Shown: in pieces, positions 28,357 through 36,887 of the stretch
Layout of the letters: each line of letters starts with the position of its first letter
Numbering within the stretch: the stretch's first letter is position 1
Assembly (NCBI GenBank): GCA_018110825.1
Contig: JAGBCL010000108.1
Location: 29,135 to 93,134, forward strand
From: Oscillospiraceae bacterium
GTDB taxonomy: Bacteria; Bacillota; Clostridia; Oscillospirales; Ruminococcaceae
Length of the DNA stretch: 64,000 nucleotides
Direction: 5' to 3'
The notes under the pieces: generated by a model
Seen by the model: the letters and a program-made list of their open reading frames with translations, nothing else
What the model was told of the DNA's origin: nothing
Databases searched by the model: none
Program-made: the position numbers and the translations under genes

Positions 28357-29773
28357 AAGCGTTTTTTCTGAATTCTTTTGTCTTTGTGCGGCGGTTATTT
28401 CTGCAGCGGTTATCTGCGTCGGTGCTGTAATGCTGATTGTTTCATGTGAACATTACAAAGCAGACCGTATTGAGTACATGCAAAGCAGGTCGGAAGCTAT
28501 GATTACTGCTACCGTTTCTGCAGTAACCGACAGCGGTGAATTTGATTTTCAGGAATTACAAAAAATCTACAACGATATGTCCGTATATATCGGAGTGGAT
28601 TTAACACTTACTGATTCTGACGGCGTTGCTTTGGTTTGCTCCGAAGCATCGCCGTGTTCGCATACTGACAAAAATATTGAGAGAAGTGTTCTGAACCGTA
28701 TCACGGAGGACGGTATTTTCGAGTTGAGTACACTAAACGGATTTTATGATGCCGACAGCTTTATTTTTGCACAGAAAATTATAATCAACGGTAGAATATA
28801 TTTCTTTATTTCTGTTCTTGGATACAATATGCTGCCCAATTATATGTTTCATCTTTTCCTTACGCTTTTTGTAACCGCTTCACTTATTCTTGCGGGTGCA
28901 TTGACTATCATGTATACGTCAACCAAGCGTCTGGTTACACCAATTAAGGAAATGACTCTTGCGGCAAGACGTTTCGGCGAAAGTGATTTTTCTCACAAGC
29001 TTCACATTGCTGACGAAAACGAACTTGGATATCTTGCCAATGCTCTTAATGAGATGGCAAGTTCCCTTGAAGAAATCGAGGAAACAAGAAAAACTTTTAT
29101 CTCTAACGTATCTCATGAGCTTAAAACTCCGATGACTACAATCGGCGGCTTTATTGATGGTATTCTTGATGGAACAATTCCGAAAGAACAGCATACCCAT
29201 TACCTGAAAATTGTTTCCAAGGAAGTAAACCGACTTGCAAGACTGGTCCGTTCAATGCTGAATATTTCCAAATATGAGTCGGGTGAACTTGCTCTTTCTA
29301 CAAAGGATTTTGATGTTCTTCCTGTTATCCTTCAGACGCTGCTCAACTTTGAAAAGCGTATCGAAGAAAAGAATATCGACATCCAGGGACTTGATACCGA
29401 CGCTGTAAGACTCAACGCTGACCCTGACCTTGCTCAGCAGGTTATTTATAACCTTGTTGAAAATGCAGTTAAATTCGTCAACAATGATGGATATATTCGT
29501 TTTGAATTCAGTGAGGAAGAAGATGGCATGCAGAAAATATCCATCAGAAACAGTGGTGAAGGTCTTAAAGCTAAGGAAATTTCAAAGGTTTTTGAACGAT
29601 TCTATAAAACTGATGAGTCAAGAGGCATTGACCCCGGCGGAGTCGGTCTGGGACTTTCTATTGTCAGTTCGATTATCAAGCTTCACGGCGGAACAATCCG
29701 TGTAAGCAGTGAACCAAATCAGTTTACAGAATTTTCTTTCAGCCTGAAGAAGGCTGTCAATAACCGCAAATAA
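28349..29773 (+). CDS. Membrane sensor histidine kinase
   Basis: 474 residues. Two membrane helices (about 10-32 and 165-190) flank an extracytoplasmic sensor domain of about 130 residues; a HAMP region follows, then the H-box SNVSHELKTP with His256, N-box NLVENAVKF, G1 ISIRNSGEGL, F-box FERFYKTD and G2 GVGLGLSIV. All catalytic boxes are intact, so it should phosphorylate the regulator encoded just upstream. With a downstream HtrA protease, the arrangement resembles envelope-stress systems such as CssRS-HtrA or the WalRK cluster; which is not decided by sequence reading alone. Confidence 0.95.
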   Translation: MRKSVFSEFFCLCAAVISAAVICVGAVMLIVSCEHYKADRIEYMQSRSEAMITATVSAVTDSGEFDFQELQKIYNDMSVYIGVDLTLTDSDGVALVCSEASPCSHTDKNIERSVLNRITEDGIFELSTLNGFYDADSFIFAQKIIINGRIYFFISVLGYNMLPNYMFHLFLTLFVTASLILAGALTIMYTSTKRLVTPIKEMTLAARRFGESDFSHKLHIADENELGYLANALNEMASSLEEIEETRKTFISNVSHELKTPMTTIGGFIDGILDGTIPKEQHTHYLKIVSKEVNRLARLVRSMLNISKYESGELALSTKDFDVLPVILQTLLNFEKRIEEKNIDIQGLDTDAVRLNADPDLAQQVIYNLVENAVKFVNNDGYIRFEFSEEEDGMQKISIRNSGEGLKAKEISKVFERFYKTDESRGIDPGGVGLGLSIVSSIIKLHGGTIRVSSEPNQFTEFSFSLKKAVNNRK

Positions 29774-29783
29774 CGGAGGTTTT

Positions 29784-31160
29784 ATGGATAATAACTTTGA
29801 TGAAAACAAGTTGAACAGCGGGGCATCTGGTGAGGAAATTCCTGCAGAAGAAAATTTTCAACAGGAACCATTTTACACAACTCCCGAACAATCAGGTATG
29901 CCTCCGCAGAATGAATATATTCCTCCCGAACAGCCCCCAAAAAGACGCATTTCAATGGGCTGCTTCTGGGGCCTTATTTCAGTAATTATTGTACTGATTA
30001 TTATTGTCGTTGTGCTGGTTGTTCTGATTGCAAAAATAAGCGGCAAATCTTCTGAAATGCCTCCTCTCTTTTTTAACAACACAGCTCAGGCAGAACATGT
30101 TGTAATTGAACTTCCGATAGCTGAAAAACCGGTTCTTGAAGAGGAATTCTACGAAAACAAGGAAACCGGTTTGCTTACACCTGTAGGAGTTGCTAAAACA
30201 ATCCTTCCCTCTCAGGTTCAGATTAAAACCTTTGATGAAGTTCCATACACTCCCGTTTCAACAGGCTCGGGTGTAATTGTTACCGCTGACGGATATATCG
30301 TAACAAACGCTCATGTTGTTGACGGAAAAACAGATTTTGCTGTTGAATTCTATGACGGAACTGAGGCGGAAGCTGTTATTGTCGGCATGGACAAGAAAAG
30401 CGACCTCGCTGTAATCAAGGTTGATAAGGACGGGCTCACACCTGCTCAGTTCGGTACTTCTTCAAATCTTGTAATCGGTGAAGCTGTTGCGCTTGCAGGT
30501 GCAGGTGCAGGCTTTGAAAACACGGTTACTTATGGATACGTTACCGGTTTAGGACGTGAAATAAGCACTGATTACATCAACAGCTCAACAATTCTCTGTA
30601 TTCAGTCCGACGTTGCTCTTAATCCCGGAAATTCAGGCGGTGCACTTGTAAATATGTACGGTCAGGTTGTGGGAATTGCTGTTGCACTTATGGACCACGA
30701 AACTTACGAAAATATCGGCTTCAGCATTGCTGTTGATGACGCTGTTCCGATTATTGAGGACCTGATTGCAAAAGGATATGTTTCTACAAGAACAAAGGTG
30801 GGTATTTCCTACGTTGAAATAGGTGATGCTCTTGCAAGCAGTTACGAAATTGAATCGGGACTCTGCGTAATGGATATCGACCCGACTTGTAATGTTGCAA
30901 GCTCCGGAATTCTCCCTTATGATATCATTACTCAAATGGACGGAATAAGAGTTCATGGTGCTGACGAAATCGGCGAAATTCTTGCAGGCAAGCTTCCCGG
31001 CGATTCACTTACCCTGACAGTTTTCAGAAAACCTGTTGCAGGCGAGGGATATGAGTTTACAGTTGATATTATTCTTGAAGCTGATACCAATTCCACTTCA
31101 GGATATTCCGTTGAAACAACACCCGAAGAAGAACAAAGCGACCCGTTTGTTATTGAATAA
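29784..31160 (+). CDS. HtrA/DegP-like serine protease, membrane-anchored
   Basis: 458 residues. An acidic, Pro/Gln-rich cytoplasmic N-terminus of about 55 residues precedes one membrane helix (about 60-85). The trypsin-like domain has the triad His177 (TNAHVV), Asp207 (KSDLAV) and Ser284 (GNSGGAL). A single PDZ domain follows (about 345-425), and the tail is acidic. HtrA proteins degrade or refold damaged envelope proteins. ACGGAGG precedes the ATG 10 nt after the kinase stop, so it is the third gene of the signalling operon and a likely regulon output. Confidence 0.95.
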   Translation: MDNNFDENKLNSGASGEEIPAEENFQQEPFYTTPEQSGMPPQNEYIPPEQPPKRRISMGCFWGLISVIIVLIIIVVVLVVLIAKISGKSSEMPPLFFNNTAQAEHVVIELPIAEKPVLEEEFYENKETGLLTPVGVAKTILPSQVQIKTFDEVPYTPVSTGSGVIVTADGYIVTNAHVVDGKTDFAVEFYDGTEAEAVIVGMDKKSDLAVIKVDKDGLTPAQFGTSSNLVIGEAVALAGAGAGFENTVTYGYVTGLGREISTDYINSSTILCIQSDVALNPGNSGGALVNMYGQVVGIAVALMDHETYENIGFSIAVDDAVPIIEDLIAKGYVSTRTKVGISYVEIGDALASSYEIESGLCVMDIDPTCNVASSGILPYDIITQMDGIRVHGADEIGEILAGKLPGDSLTLTVFRKPVAGEGYEFTVDIILEADTNSTSGYSVETTPEEEQSDPFVIE

Positions 31161-31166
31161 AAAATT

Positions 31167-31197
31167 AATCTCCTGTGAAATCACAGGAGATTTTTTT
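31167..31197. terminator. Bidirectional terminator
   Basis: Stem AATCTCCTGTGA (31167-31178) with TCACAGGAGATT (31181-31192), then T7. The convergent lipoprotein gene ends at 31199. Confidence 0.88.
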
Positions 31198-31198
31198 A

Positions 31199-31783
31199 TC
31201 AGAATTTACTGTATTCTATTTTAGTAACAATATCATCATTTCTGTTTACAATAAGCTGAAGAAATCCCGTATCCCCAGACATATCCCCATAGGAAATATA
31301 GTCATGTTCACCATCGGTAAGCACCCACATTTCCTCATCCTCGGAAAGTGCCTTACCTTTTTCACCAAAATATGCTTCTGCTTTTGCTTCTGCGTCAGCA
31401 ATTGTATCACCTACACAGATTCCGAAAATCGAATATTCGGAAGGAACATATGTAAAATCCTCAAAGCTGATTGAGGAAAGCGAAACACCTGCAACCTTGC
31501 TGCCGCTGAAAGTCAATTCAATCAGGTCATACTCCATATCAGAATCGCTGTGAGCAAAGCTGTATGAATAGAAGTCCGTACCAGTCATTGCCATAGCCTG
31601 CTGAAGCATTTCGTTGTCAACCTCATCAGCACCGCCATTGACATCCATATCGTCAAAGACATCTTTCTTTACGCCAATTGCTTCGGTAAGCTCATACTGA
31701 GAGAAGTCATAGCTTTTTCCGCAGGCTGTCATAAGCACGGCGGCAAGCAATGCGGCGGTTAATGTTATAAACTTTTTAAGCAT
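31199..31783 (-). CDS. Predicted lipoprotein, unknown function
   Basis: 194 residues with a lipoprotein signal peptide; the lipobox is LMTAC and the lipidated Cys is residue 21. The mature part is acidic and carries a pattern (GICVGDTIADAEAKAEAYFG) seen in Ruminococcus surface lipoproteins. It would sit on the outer face of the membrane. The ribosome site is AAAGGGGTAATA, unusually G-rich and complementary to the loops of the candidate small RNA at 44870-45060. Single-gene unit with a consensus promoter. Confidence 0.75.
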   Translation of the reverse strand: MLKKFITLTAALLAAVLMTACGKSYDFSQYELTEAIGVKKDVFDDMDVNGGADEVDNEMLQQAMAMTGTDFYSYSFAHSDSDMEYDLIELTFSGSKVAGVSLSSISFEDFTYVPSEYSIFGICVGDTIADAEAKAEAYFGEKGKALSEDEEMWVLTDGEHDYISYGDMSGDTGFLQLIVNRNDDIVTKIEYSKF

Positions 31784-31816
31784 AATATTACCCCTTTACA
31801 AAATATTACGAAATTT

Positions 31817-31845
31817 ATTATAACATATTGCGAAATTGTTGTCAA
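31817..31845 (-). promoter_or_regulatory. Consensus promoter for the lipoprotein gene
   Basis: Minus-strand TTGACA (31840-31845), 17 nt, TATAAT (31817-31822). It directly abuts the aspS terminator. Confidence 0.88.
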
Positions 31846-31848
31846 GAA

Positions 31849-31885
31849 AACTCCCGTCTGAACAACAAAGTTTCAAACGGGAGTT
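31849..31885 (-). terminator. hisS-aspS operon terminator
   Basis: Minus-strand stem AACTCCCGT (31877-31885) with ACGGGAGTT (31849-31857), then TTTTC. It lies 12 nt past the aspS stop. Confidence 0.85.
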
Positions 31886-31897
31886 GCTGTTTATAAA

Positions 31898-33688
31898 TTA
31901 TTCCTCTTCCTTCTTTTCCTCTACAGTAACAGCGATACCGAGAATATCAAGACTTTCCTTGTCAACTGTTGCAGGACAAGCAGACATAAGCTCGGAAGCG
32001 TTCTGTACCTTAGGGAATGCGGTTACATCACGGAGGCTGTCAGCGCCGCACATAATCATTGCAAGACGGTCAAGACCGATACCCATACCGCCGTGTGGAG
32101 CTGCACCGTATTTGTATGCGTCAACAAGGAAGCCGAACTTCGCTTCGATTTCCTCATCAGTAAGACCAAGAGCCTTGAACATTCTCTGCTGGAGCTCGTA
32201 GTCTGTGATACGGATTGAACCGCTGGAAAGTTCTGTGCCGTTGAGCACAAGGTCGTAAGCCTTAGCGTAAACCTTGCCAGGGTCGCTGTCGAGGTACTGG
32301 ATGCACTCGTCCATAGGCATTGTGAATGGGTGGTGCATAGCGAGCCACTCGCCGCTTTCCTCGTCCTTTTCAAAGAATGGGAACTCGGTAATCCAGAGGA
32401 AGTTGTACTTGCCCTCAGGAATCATATCAAGCTGCTTTGCAACCTTAAGACGGAGTGCACCGAGAGTTGAAAGTGTTGTACTGTTCTTGTCAGCAACGAT
32501 GAGAACAACGTCGCCCTTTTCTGCACCGATTTTTGCAAGGATTGCGTCAACCTCGCCCTCACCCATGAACTTTGCGAAGGAACAGTTTGGTGCGTCATCA
32601 ACCCAACGAACGTAAGCAAGACCCTTTGCACCGATGCCGCGAACGTACTCGGTAAGCTTGTCGATTTCCTTTCTTGTAAGCACGGAAGCACCATTCTTTG
32701 CAACGATTGCACGAACAGAGCCGCCTGCTTCGATTGCGGAAGTGAATACGCCGAAGCCGCAGGATTTTACCATATCGGAAATATCCTGAATTTCCATACC
32801 GAAGCGTGTATCAGGCTTGTCTGAGCCGTAACGGTTCATAGCGTCTGTGTAAGTGAGTCTTGGCAGCGGAGTCGGGATTTCGATATTCATAACTTCGTTG
32901 AAAAGACGCTTGATAAGTCCCTCGCCGATGTCCATAATATCGTCAACGTCAACGAATGACATTTCAAGGTCAATCTGTGTAAATTCAGGCTGTCTGTCAG
33001 CACGGAGGTCCTCGTCACGGAAGCAGCGTGCAAGCTGAATGTAACGGTCAAAGCCGGAAATCATGAGGAGCTGCTTGTAAATCTGCGGGGACTGTGGAAG
33101 AGCGTAGAACTTGCCGGGGTGAACTCTTGAAGGAACAAGATAGTCACGTGCACCCTCAGGTGTGGACTTAATCATCATTGGTGTTTCAATTTCAATGAAG
33201 CCGTTCTCGTAGAAGTAGTCACGTGCAACCTTGGCAATCTTGCTTCTCTTGATGATGTTTTCCTGGAGAGGACGGCGACGGAGGTCGAGGTAACGATACT
33301 TCAGACGGAGTTCCTCGTTTGTGTTTGTTTCATCAAGAATTTCAAACGGAGGAGTCTGTGCCTTTGCAAGAATACGGAAATCGTCAACGAAGATTTCGAT
33401 GTGTCCTGTTGGAATCTTGTCATTGATGCTTTCACGTGTGCGAGCCTCGCCCTTAGCCATAATAACATATTCAGCGTGGCAGGAAGCTGCCTTTTCGAAG
33501 ATTGCAGGGTCGGTTGTTTCGTTGAAGGTAAGCTGAACAATACCTGTTCTGTCACGGATTACCATAAAGATAATGCCGCCCTTGTTTCTTACTGTGTCAA
33601 CGTACCCGCCGACTGTAACTGTTTCGCCTGCGGTAAGAACCTCGCCGCAGTAATGGGTTCTTTTAAGACCCTTCATATTGTCTGCCAT
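31898..33688 (-). CDS. aspS: Aspartyl-tRNA synthetase
   Basis: 596 residues, class II synthetase. An N-terminal OB fold binds the anticodon (VGGYVDTVRNKGGIIF), motif 2 reads RCFRDEDLRADRQPEFTQ, and motif 3 is GMGIGLDRL; a bacterial GAD insertion lies between them (about 290-420). The start is the ATG at 33688, with AAAGGAAG before it; the frame extends further but without a ribosome site. It lies 33 nt after hisS on the same transcript. Whether the enzyme is discriminating or also charges tRNA-Asn cannot be told from this window. Confidence 0.97.
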   Translation of the reverse strand: MADNMKGLKRTHYCGEVLTAGETVTVGGYVDTVRNKGGIIFMVIRDRTGIVQLTFNETTDPAIFEKAASCHAEYVIMAKGEARTRESINDKIPTGHIEIFVDDFRILAKAQTPPFEILDETNTNEELRLKYRYLDLRRRPLQENIIKRSKIAKVARDYFYENGFIEIETPMMIKSTPEGARDYLVPSRVHPGKFYALPQSPQIYKQLLMISGFDRYIQLARCFRDEDLRADRQPEFTQIDLEMSFVDVDDIMDIGEGLIKRLFNEVMNIEIPTPLPRLTYTDAMNRYGSDKPDTRFGMEIQDISDMVKSCGFGVFTSAIEAGGSVRAIVAKNGASVLTRKEIDKLTEYVRGIGAKGLAYVRWVDDAPNCSFAKFMGEGEVDAILAKIGAEKGDVVLIVADKNSTTLSTLGALRLKVAKQLDMIPEGKYNFLWITEFPFFEKDEESGEWLAMHHPFTMPMDECIQYLDSDPGKVYAKAYDLVLNGTELSSGSIRITDYELQQRMFKALGLTDEEIEAKFGFLVDAYKYGAAPHGGMGIGLDRLAMIMCGADSLRDVTAFPKVQNASELMSACPATVDKESLDILGIAVTVEEKKEEE

Positions 33689-33721
33689 TTTTATTACTTC
33701 CTTTCGATATATCAATTAAAA

Positions 33722-35050
33722 TCAGTTTCCAAAATTCTCCATAACTCCGTCAAACATCTCGCTTACAACAGCGTTGGAAAATGCATCGATGAAGCCGTCG
33801 CCGAGAGTAATGTCGCTCTGCTCGCCTGTTGCCATATTCTTCAGCTTTGCAGAGCTTGTTTCAAGCTCGTTGTCGCCGAGAACAATTGTGAATGTAGCGC
33901 CGATTTTGTTAGCGTACTTCATCTGTGGCTTAAGGCCTCTGTTCGTTGTGTCAAACTCAACGAAGTATCCCTCGTCACGAAGCTGCTTTGCAAGAACGAT
34001 AGCCTTGTTCTGTGCAGCCTCGCCCATTGAAGCGATGTAAAGGTCGCACTTCTTTGCAGGAGCAAACTCTGCACCCTTGCTTTCCATTGTCATAATAAGT
34101 CTTTCAAGACCCATTGCGAAGCCGAGAGCAGGGGTTGGGTTACCGCCGAGCTGTTCAATCAGACCATCATAACGTCCGCCGCCACAGACAGTACCCTGTG
34201 CACCGATGTCATTTGTGATAAACTCGAATACTGTCTTTGTGTAGTAATCAAGTCCACGAACGATTTTCGGGTTGATGTTGAACTGAATATCCATAGCTGT
34301 GAGGTGTTTCTTCAGCTTTTCAAAGTGGTCAGAACATTCCTCGCAGAGAAAATCAAGAATTACAGGAGCGTCAGCGGCGATGCCCTGACAAATCGGGCTC
34401 TTGCAGTCGAGAATTCTCATAGGATTGCGGTCAAGTCTGTCAAGGCAGGTCGGGCACAGGTCAGCCTTCTTGCTCTCAAAATAAGCCTTCAGTGCCTTGT
34501 GGTATTCAGCACGGCAGGTCGGACAGCCGATAGAGTTGATGAAAAGGTCAACGTTGTCAAGTCCGAGGCGGTCAAGGAGAGCCTTAGCCATTGCAATAAC
34601 CTCTGCGTCAGCGCTTGCGTCCTTACTTCCGTACATTTCCGCACCGAACTGGTGGAACTCACGAAGTCTGCCAGCCTGTGGCTTTTCGTGACGGAAACAA
34701 GAGATAATATAGTAAACCTTCTGTGGAAGTGCTTCGTTAAGCAGGCCGTTTTCAATTGCCGCACGAGCCGCACCTGCTGTACCCTCAGGACGGAGTGTGA
34801 AATCGTCAGGGTCCTTGCCGTTTGCGGGGCTCTTAGCGGTTACGCCGTACATTTCCTTCTGAACAACGTCAGTTGTGTCGCCAACGCTTCTCTTGAAAAG
34901 AGCTGTGTTTTCGAAAGTAGGGAAGCGGATTTCCTTGAAGCCGTAGCACTCCGCTGTATCAGCAGCACACTTTTCAACTGTCTGCCACTTGTACGCTTCG
35001 TTAGGAACAACGTCCTGCGTACCCTTTGGTCTGTTTGTAATGATTGCCAT
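33722..35050 (-). CDS. hisS: Histidyl-tRNA synthetase
   Basis: 442 residues, class II synthetase. Motif 1 (FPTFENTALFKRSVGD), motif 2 with the TLRPEGTA loop and FRHEKPQAGRLREFHQF, the histidine-specific GLDYYTKTVFEF segment and motif 3 (PALGFAMGLERL) are intact; the C-terminal anticodon domain ends in DIALGDG-like strands. AGGAAGAG precedes the ATG. It is the first gene of the operon behind the T-box leader at 35077-35338, with aspS 33 nt downstream. Confidence 0.97.
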   Translation of the reverse strand: MAIITNRPKGTQDVVPNEAYKWQTVEKCAADTAECYGFKEIRFPTFENTALFKRSVGDTTDVVQKEMYGVTAKSPANGKDPDDFTLRPEGTAGAARAAIENGLLNEALPQKVYYIISCFRHEKPQAGRLREFHQFGAEMYGSKDASADAEVIAMAKALLDRLGLDNVDLFINSIGCPTCRAEYHKALKAYFESKKADLCPTCLDRLDRNPMRILDCKSPICQGIAADAPVILDFLCEECSDHFEKLKKHLTAMDIQFNINPKIVRGLDYYTKTVFEFITNDIGAQGTVCGGGRYDGLIEQLGGNPTPALGFAMGLERLIMTMESKGAEFAPAKKCDLYIASMGEAAQNKAIVLAKQLRDEGYFVEFDTTNRGLKPQMKYANKIGATFTIVLGDNELETSSAKLKNMATGEQSDITLGDGFIDAFSNAVVSEMFDGVMENFGN

Positions 35051-35076
35051 AGTAACTCTTCCTTTCTTTTTCGGAT

Positions 35077-35338
35077 AAAAAAATCCCTTTGGACTAATCC
35101 AAAGGGACGATAATACTTGAAAAGTATTTTAAACCGTGGTGCCACCCAGATTCGTTTCTGCAAAGCAGAAACCTCATTACCCTTTAACGCAGGGGAACGT
35201 CCGTCCTTTATCAGACGGCGGCTCAGCAGGTGTCCTTCACGCAGATCCCTCACAGACTTTCTCAGCCAACCAAACGGTTCAGTCCTCTCTTTGGATTGGA
35301 AGAAGCGTTACTCTCCTCGTCACAGCCTTTAAGCTTAT
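35077..35338 (-). promoter_or_regulatory. T-box riboswitch of hisS-aspS, tRNA-Asp specific
   Basis: On the minus strand the leader has an AGAGAGG K-turn motif, specifier context GTGAAG then GAC (35232-35234), the classic T-box GGGTGGCACCACGG (35134-35147), and a terminator (TCCAAAGGG 35098-35106 with CCCTTTGGA 35085-35093, then T7). GACAC also contains CAC (His), but the UGGC of the T-box pairs with GCCA, fitting tRNA-Asp (G73) and not tRNA-His (C73). Thus aspartate charging should control both synthetases. Confidence 0.93.
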
Positions 35339-35344
35339 GGATTA

Positions 35345-35373
35345 ATAATACCCTAAAAACCGCCGTTTGTCAA
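35345..35373 (-). promoter_or_regulatory. Promoter of the hisS-aspS operon
   Basis: Minus-strand TTGACA (35368-35373), 17 nt, TATTAT (35345-35350), just upstream of the T-box leader. Confidence 0.85.
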
Positions 35374-35407
35374 GTACCAAATACTAATAACCAATAAAAC
35401 TATAGAC

Positions 35408-35436
35408 AAAAAAGTGCGCAGTAATCCTACGCACTT
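35408..35436 (-). terminator. Terminator after mgsA
   Basis: Minus-strand stem AAGTGCG (35430-35436) with CGCACTT (35412-35418), then a T6 tract. Confidence 0.82.
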
Positions 35437-35477
35437 AAAATTCTTAATTTATGTATCCCTAACAAGTAACCCATCCA

Positions 35478-35879
35478 TCAAGCAGGATTAACAATCTGAC
35501 GCCAGTCGAGATCGCCACGTTCGAGAGCATGGATAAGAGCTTCAGCTGTAGCGATGTTTGTTGCCACAGGGATATTGTGAACATCACAAAGACGAAGCAT
35601 TGTAGCTTCGTTAGGCTCATGTGCCTTTGGAGTAAGCGGGTCACGGAAGAAGAGGAGCAGGTCGATTTCGTTGCAGGAAATTCTTGCACTGATCTGCTGG
35701 TCGCCGCCCTGAGAGCCGCTGAGGTAACGCTGGATGTTCAGACCTGTAGCCTGTGCAACCATCTTACCTGTAGTGCCTGTAGCGCAGAGATTGTGTCTGG
35801 ACAGGATACCGCAGTAAGCGATGCAGAACTGAACCAAAAGTTCTTTTTTGGAGTCATGTGCAATCAATGCTATGTTCAT
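35478..35879 (-). CDS. mgsA: Methylglyoxal synthase
   Basis: 133 residues; converts dihydroxyacetone phosphate to methylglyoxal and phosphate, a bypass of lower glycolysis. Family motifs are [18 protein letters not shown] (phosphate binding), [10 protein letters not shown] with the catalytic Asp, [11 protein letters not shown], and [11 protein letters not shown]. The start is the ATG at 35879 (AGAGGA 9 nt upstream); an ATG three codons earlier abuts the ribosome site. It lies 67 nt after minD, presumably on the same transcript, an association common in Clostridia. Confidence 0.95.
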   Translation of the reverse strand: MNIALIAHDSKKELLVQFCIAYCGILSRHNLCATGTTGKMVAQATGLNIQRYLSGSQGGDQQISARISCNEIDLLLFFRDPLTPKAHEPNEATMLRLCDVHNIPVATNIATAEALIHALERGDLDWRQIVNPA

Positions 35880-35946
35880 TATTATCATTCCTCTCTTTTT
35901 TACTTATGCCAAAGCGGTCTGACAATATAAACCGCCGCCAACTGTC

Positions 35947-36693
35947 TTACTGAAGAAGCACCTTGAAACTGAGTGGAACATCCTCGCCCTTGATTCTCTT
36001 AGAAATAGCATCAAATGCCTTGAATGCAAGAGAATTGGATGGGAGCGGAATACCCTTACCTGTGGAAATTACAACCTCGTTATCGCTTGGGATAACGCCG
36101 ATAAGCTGAACACCTACTGTATCAATGATATTGTCAAGGTCAGGAATAATGTCAGCCTTGAAGATATCAGGGTCAACCTTATTGATGATGAGACGCTGCT
36201 TCTTGTTGCCTCTCTTATAGAACTCATCGGACATAAGTCTTGCGTCACGAACGCAGATTGGGTCAGGAGTTGTATTGATAAGAATGAGGTCAGACTGTTC
36301 AACAACGTCAAAAACGCTTTCGTTTGTACCTGCAGATGTATCAACGATTATGTATTCGTAATACTTACGCATTTCGTTACAAATGTTGGAAATTGTTTCA
36401 GCATCAACCTTTGCAAACGGATCCTCAGGAGCACATACAATGCTCAGGTTGCTTGCGAGCTTAACAGGTGTTGTAGCCTTGTAAATATCACATTCGCCCT
36501 TGAGTACATTACCGAGGTCGTAAGTGATGTTATCCTTAACACCCAGCATAATATCAAGGCATCTCAGACCGAAGTCAAGTTCAATGATAAGCGTTCTATG
36601 GCCCTGCTTTGCAAGTGCAAAACCGAGTTCAGAGCATATAGTAGATTTGCCTGTGCCTCCCTTACCGGAGGTAATCGCAATAATTTTAGACAT
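35947..36693 (-). CDS. minD: MinD-type ATPase
   Basis: 248 residues, ParA/MinD superfamily. The deviant Walker A motif GKGGTGKST (residues 10-18), the MinD segment ELDFGLRCLDIMLG, the DTSAG Walker B region and NKVD are present. MinD places the division inhibitor MinC at the membrane. No minC or minE is next to it, unusual for a canonical Min cluster, so partners lie elsewhere or it works differently. The C-terminal helix (AFDAISKRIKGEDV) is not a clear copy of the MinD membrane-targeting sequence. AAGGAG precedes the ATG. Confidence 0.85.
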   Translation of the reverse strand: MSKIIAITSGKGGTGKSTICSELGFALAKQGHRTLIIELDFGLRCLDIMLGVKDNITYDLGNVLKGECDIYKATTPVKLASNLSIVCAPEDPFAKVDAETISNICNEMRKYYEYIIVDTSAGTNESVFDVVEQSDLILINTTPDPICVRDARLMSDEFYKRGNKKQRLIINKVDPDIFKADIIPDLDNIIDTVGVQLIGVIPSDNEVVISTGKGIPLPSNSLAFKAFDAISKRIKGEDVPLSFKVLLQ

Positions 36694-36766
36694 AAGGAAC
36701 TCCTTTCGCGGGATATGCCGAAGGCGATAAAAAACACTTACGGCATAAGATTTTCAGCTAATTTAT

Positions 36767-36794
36767 ATTATACCACAATTTGTTGATTTGTCAA
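36767..36794 (-). promoter_or_regulatory. Promoter of minD-mgsA
   Basis: Minus-strand TTGACA (36789-36794), 16 nt, TATAAT (36767-36772). The leader of about 65 nt can form a hairpin with arms TATGCCG and CGGCATA (36714-36747) near the ribosome site. Confidence 0.8.
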
Positions 36795-36887
36795 AGCGTT
36801 TTTGAGTAATCTGCACATTTTTGGCGGCTTGTTGCTAAACGATTTGTTGTTTTTGTATATTTTGTACAACTATTTTTTAACAACGAT

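Noticed and set aside
34304-35113. A 269-codon plus-strand open frame opposite hisS and its T-box terminator
   Set aside because: It runs through the hisS start and terminator region; shadow composition.
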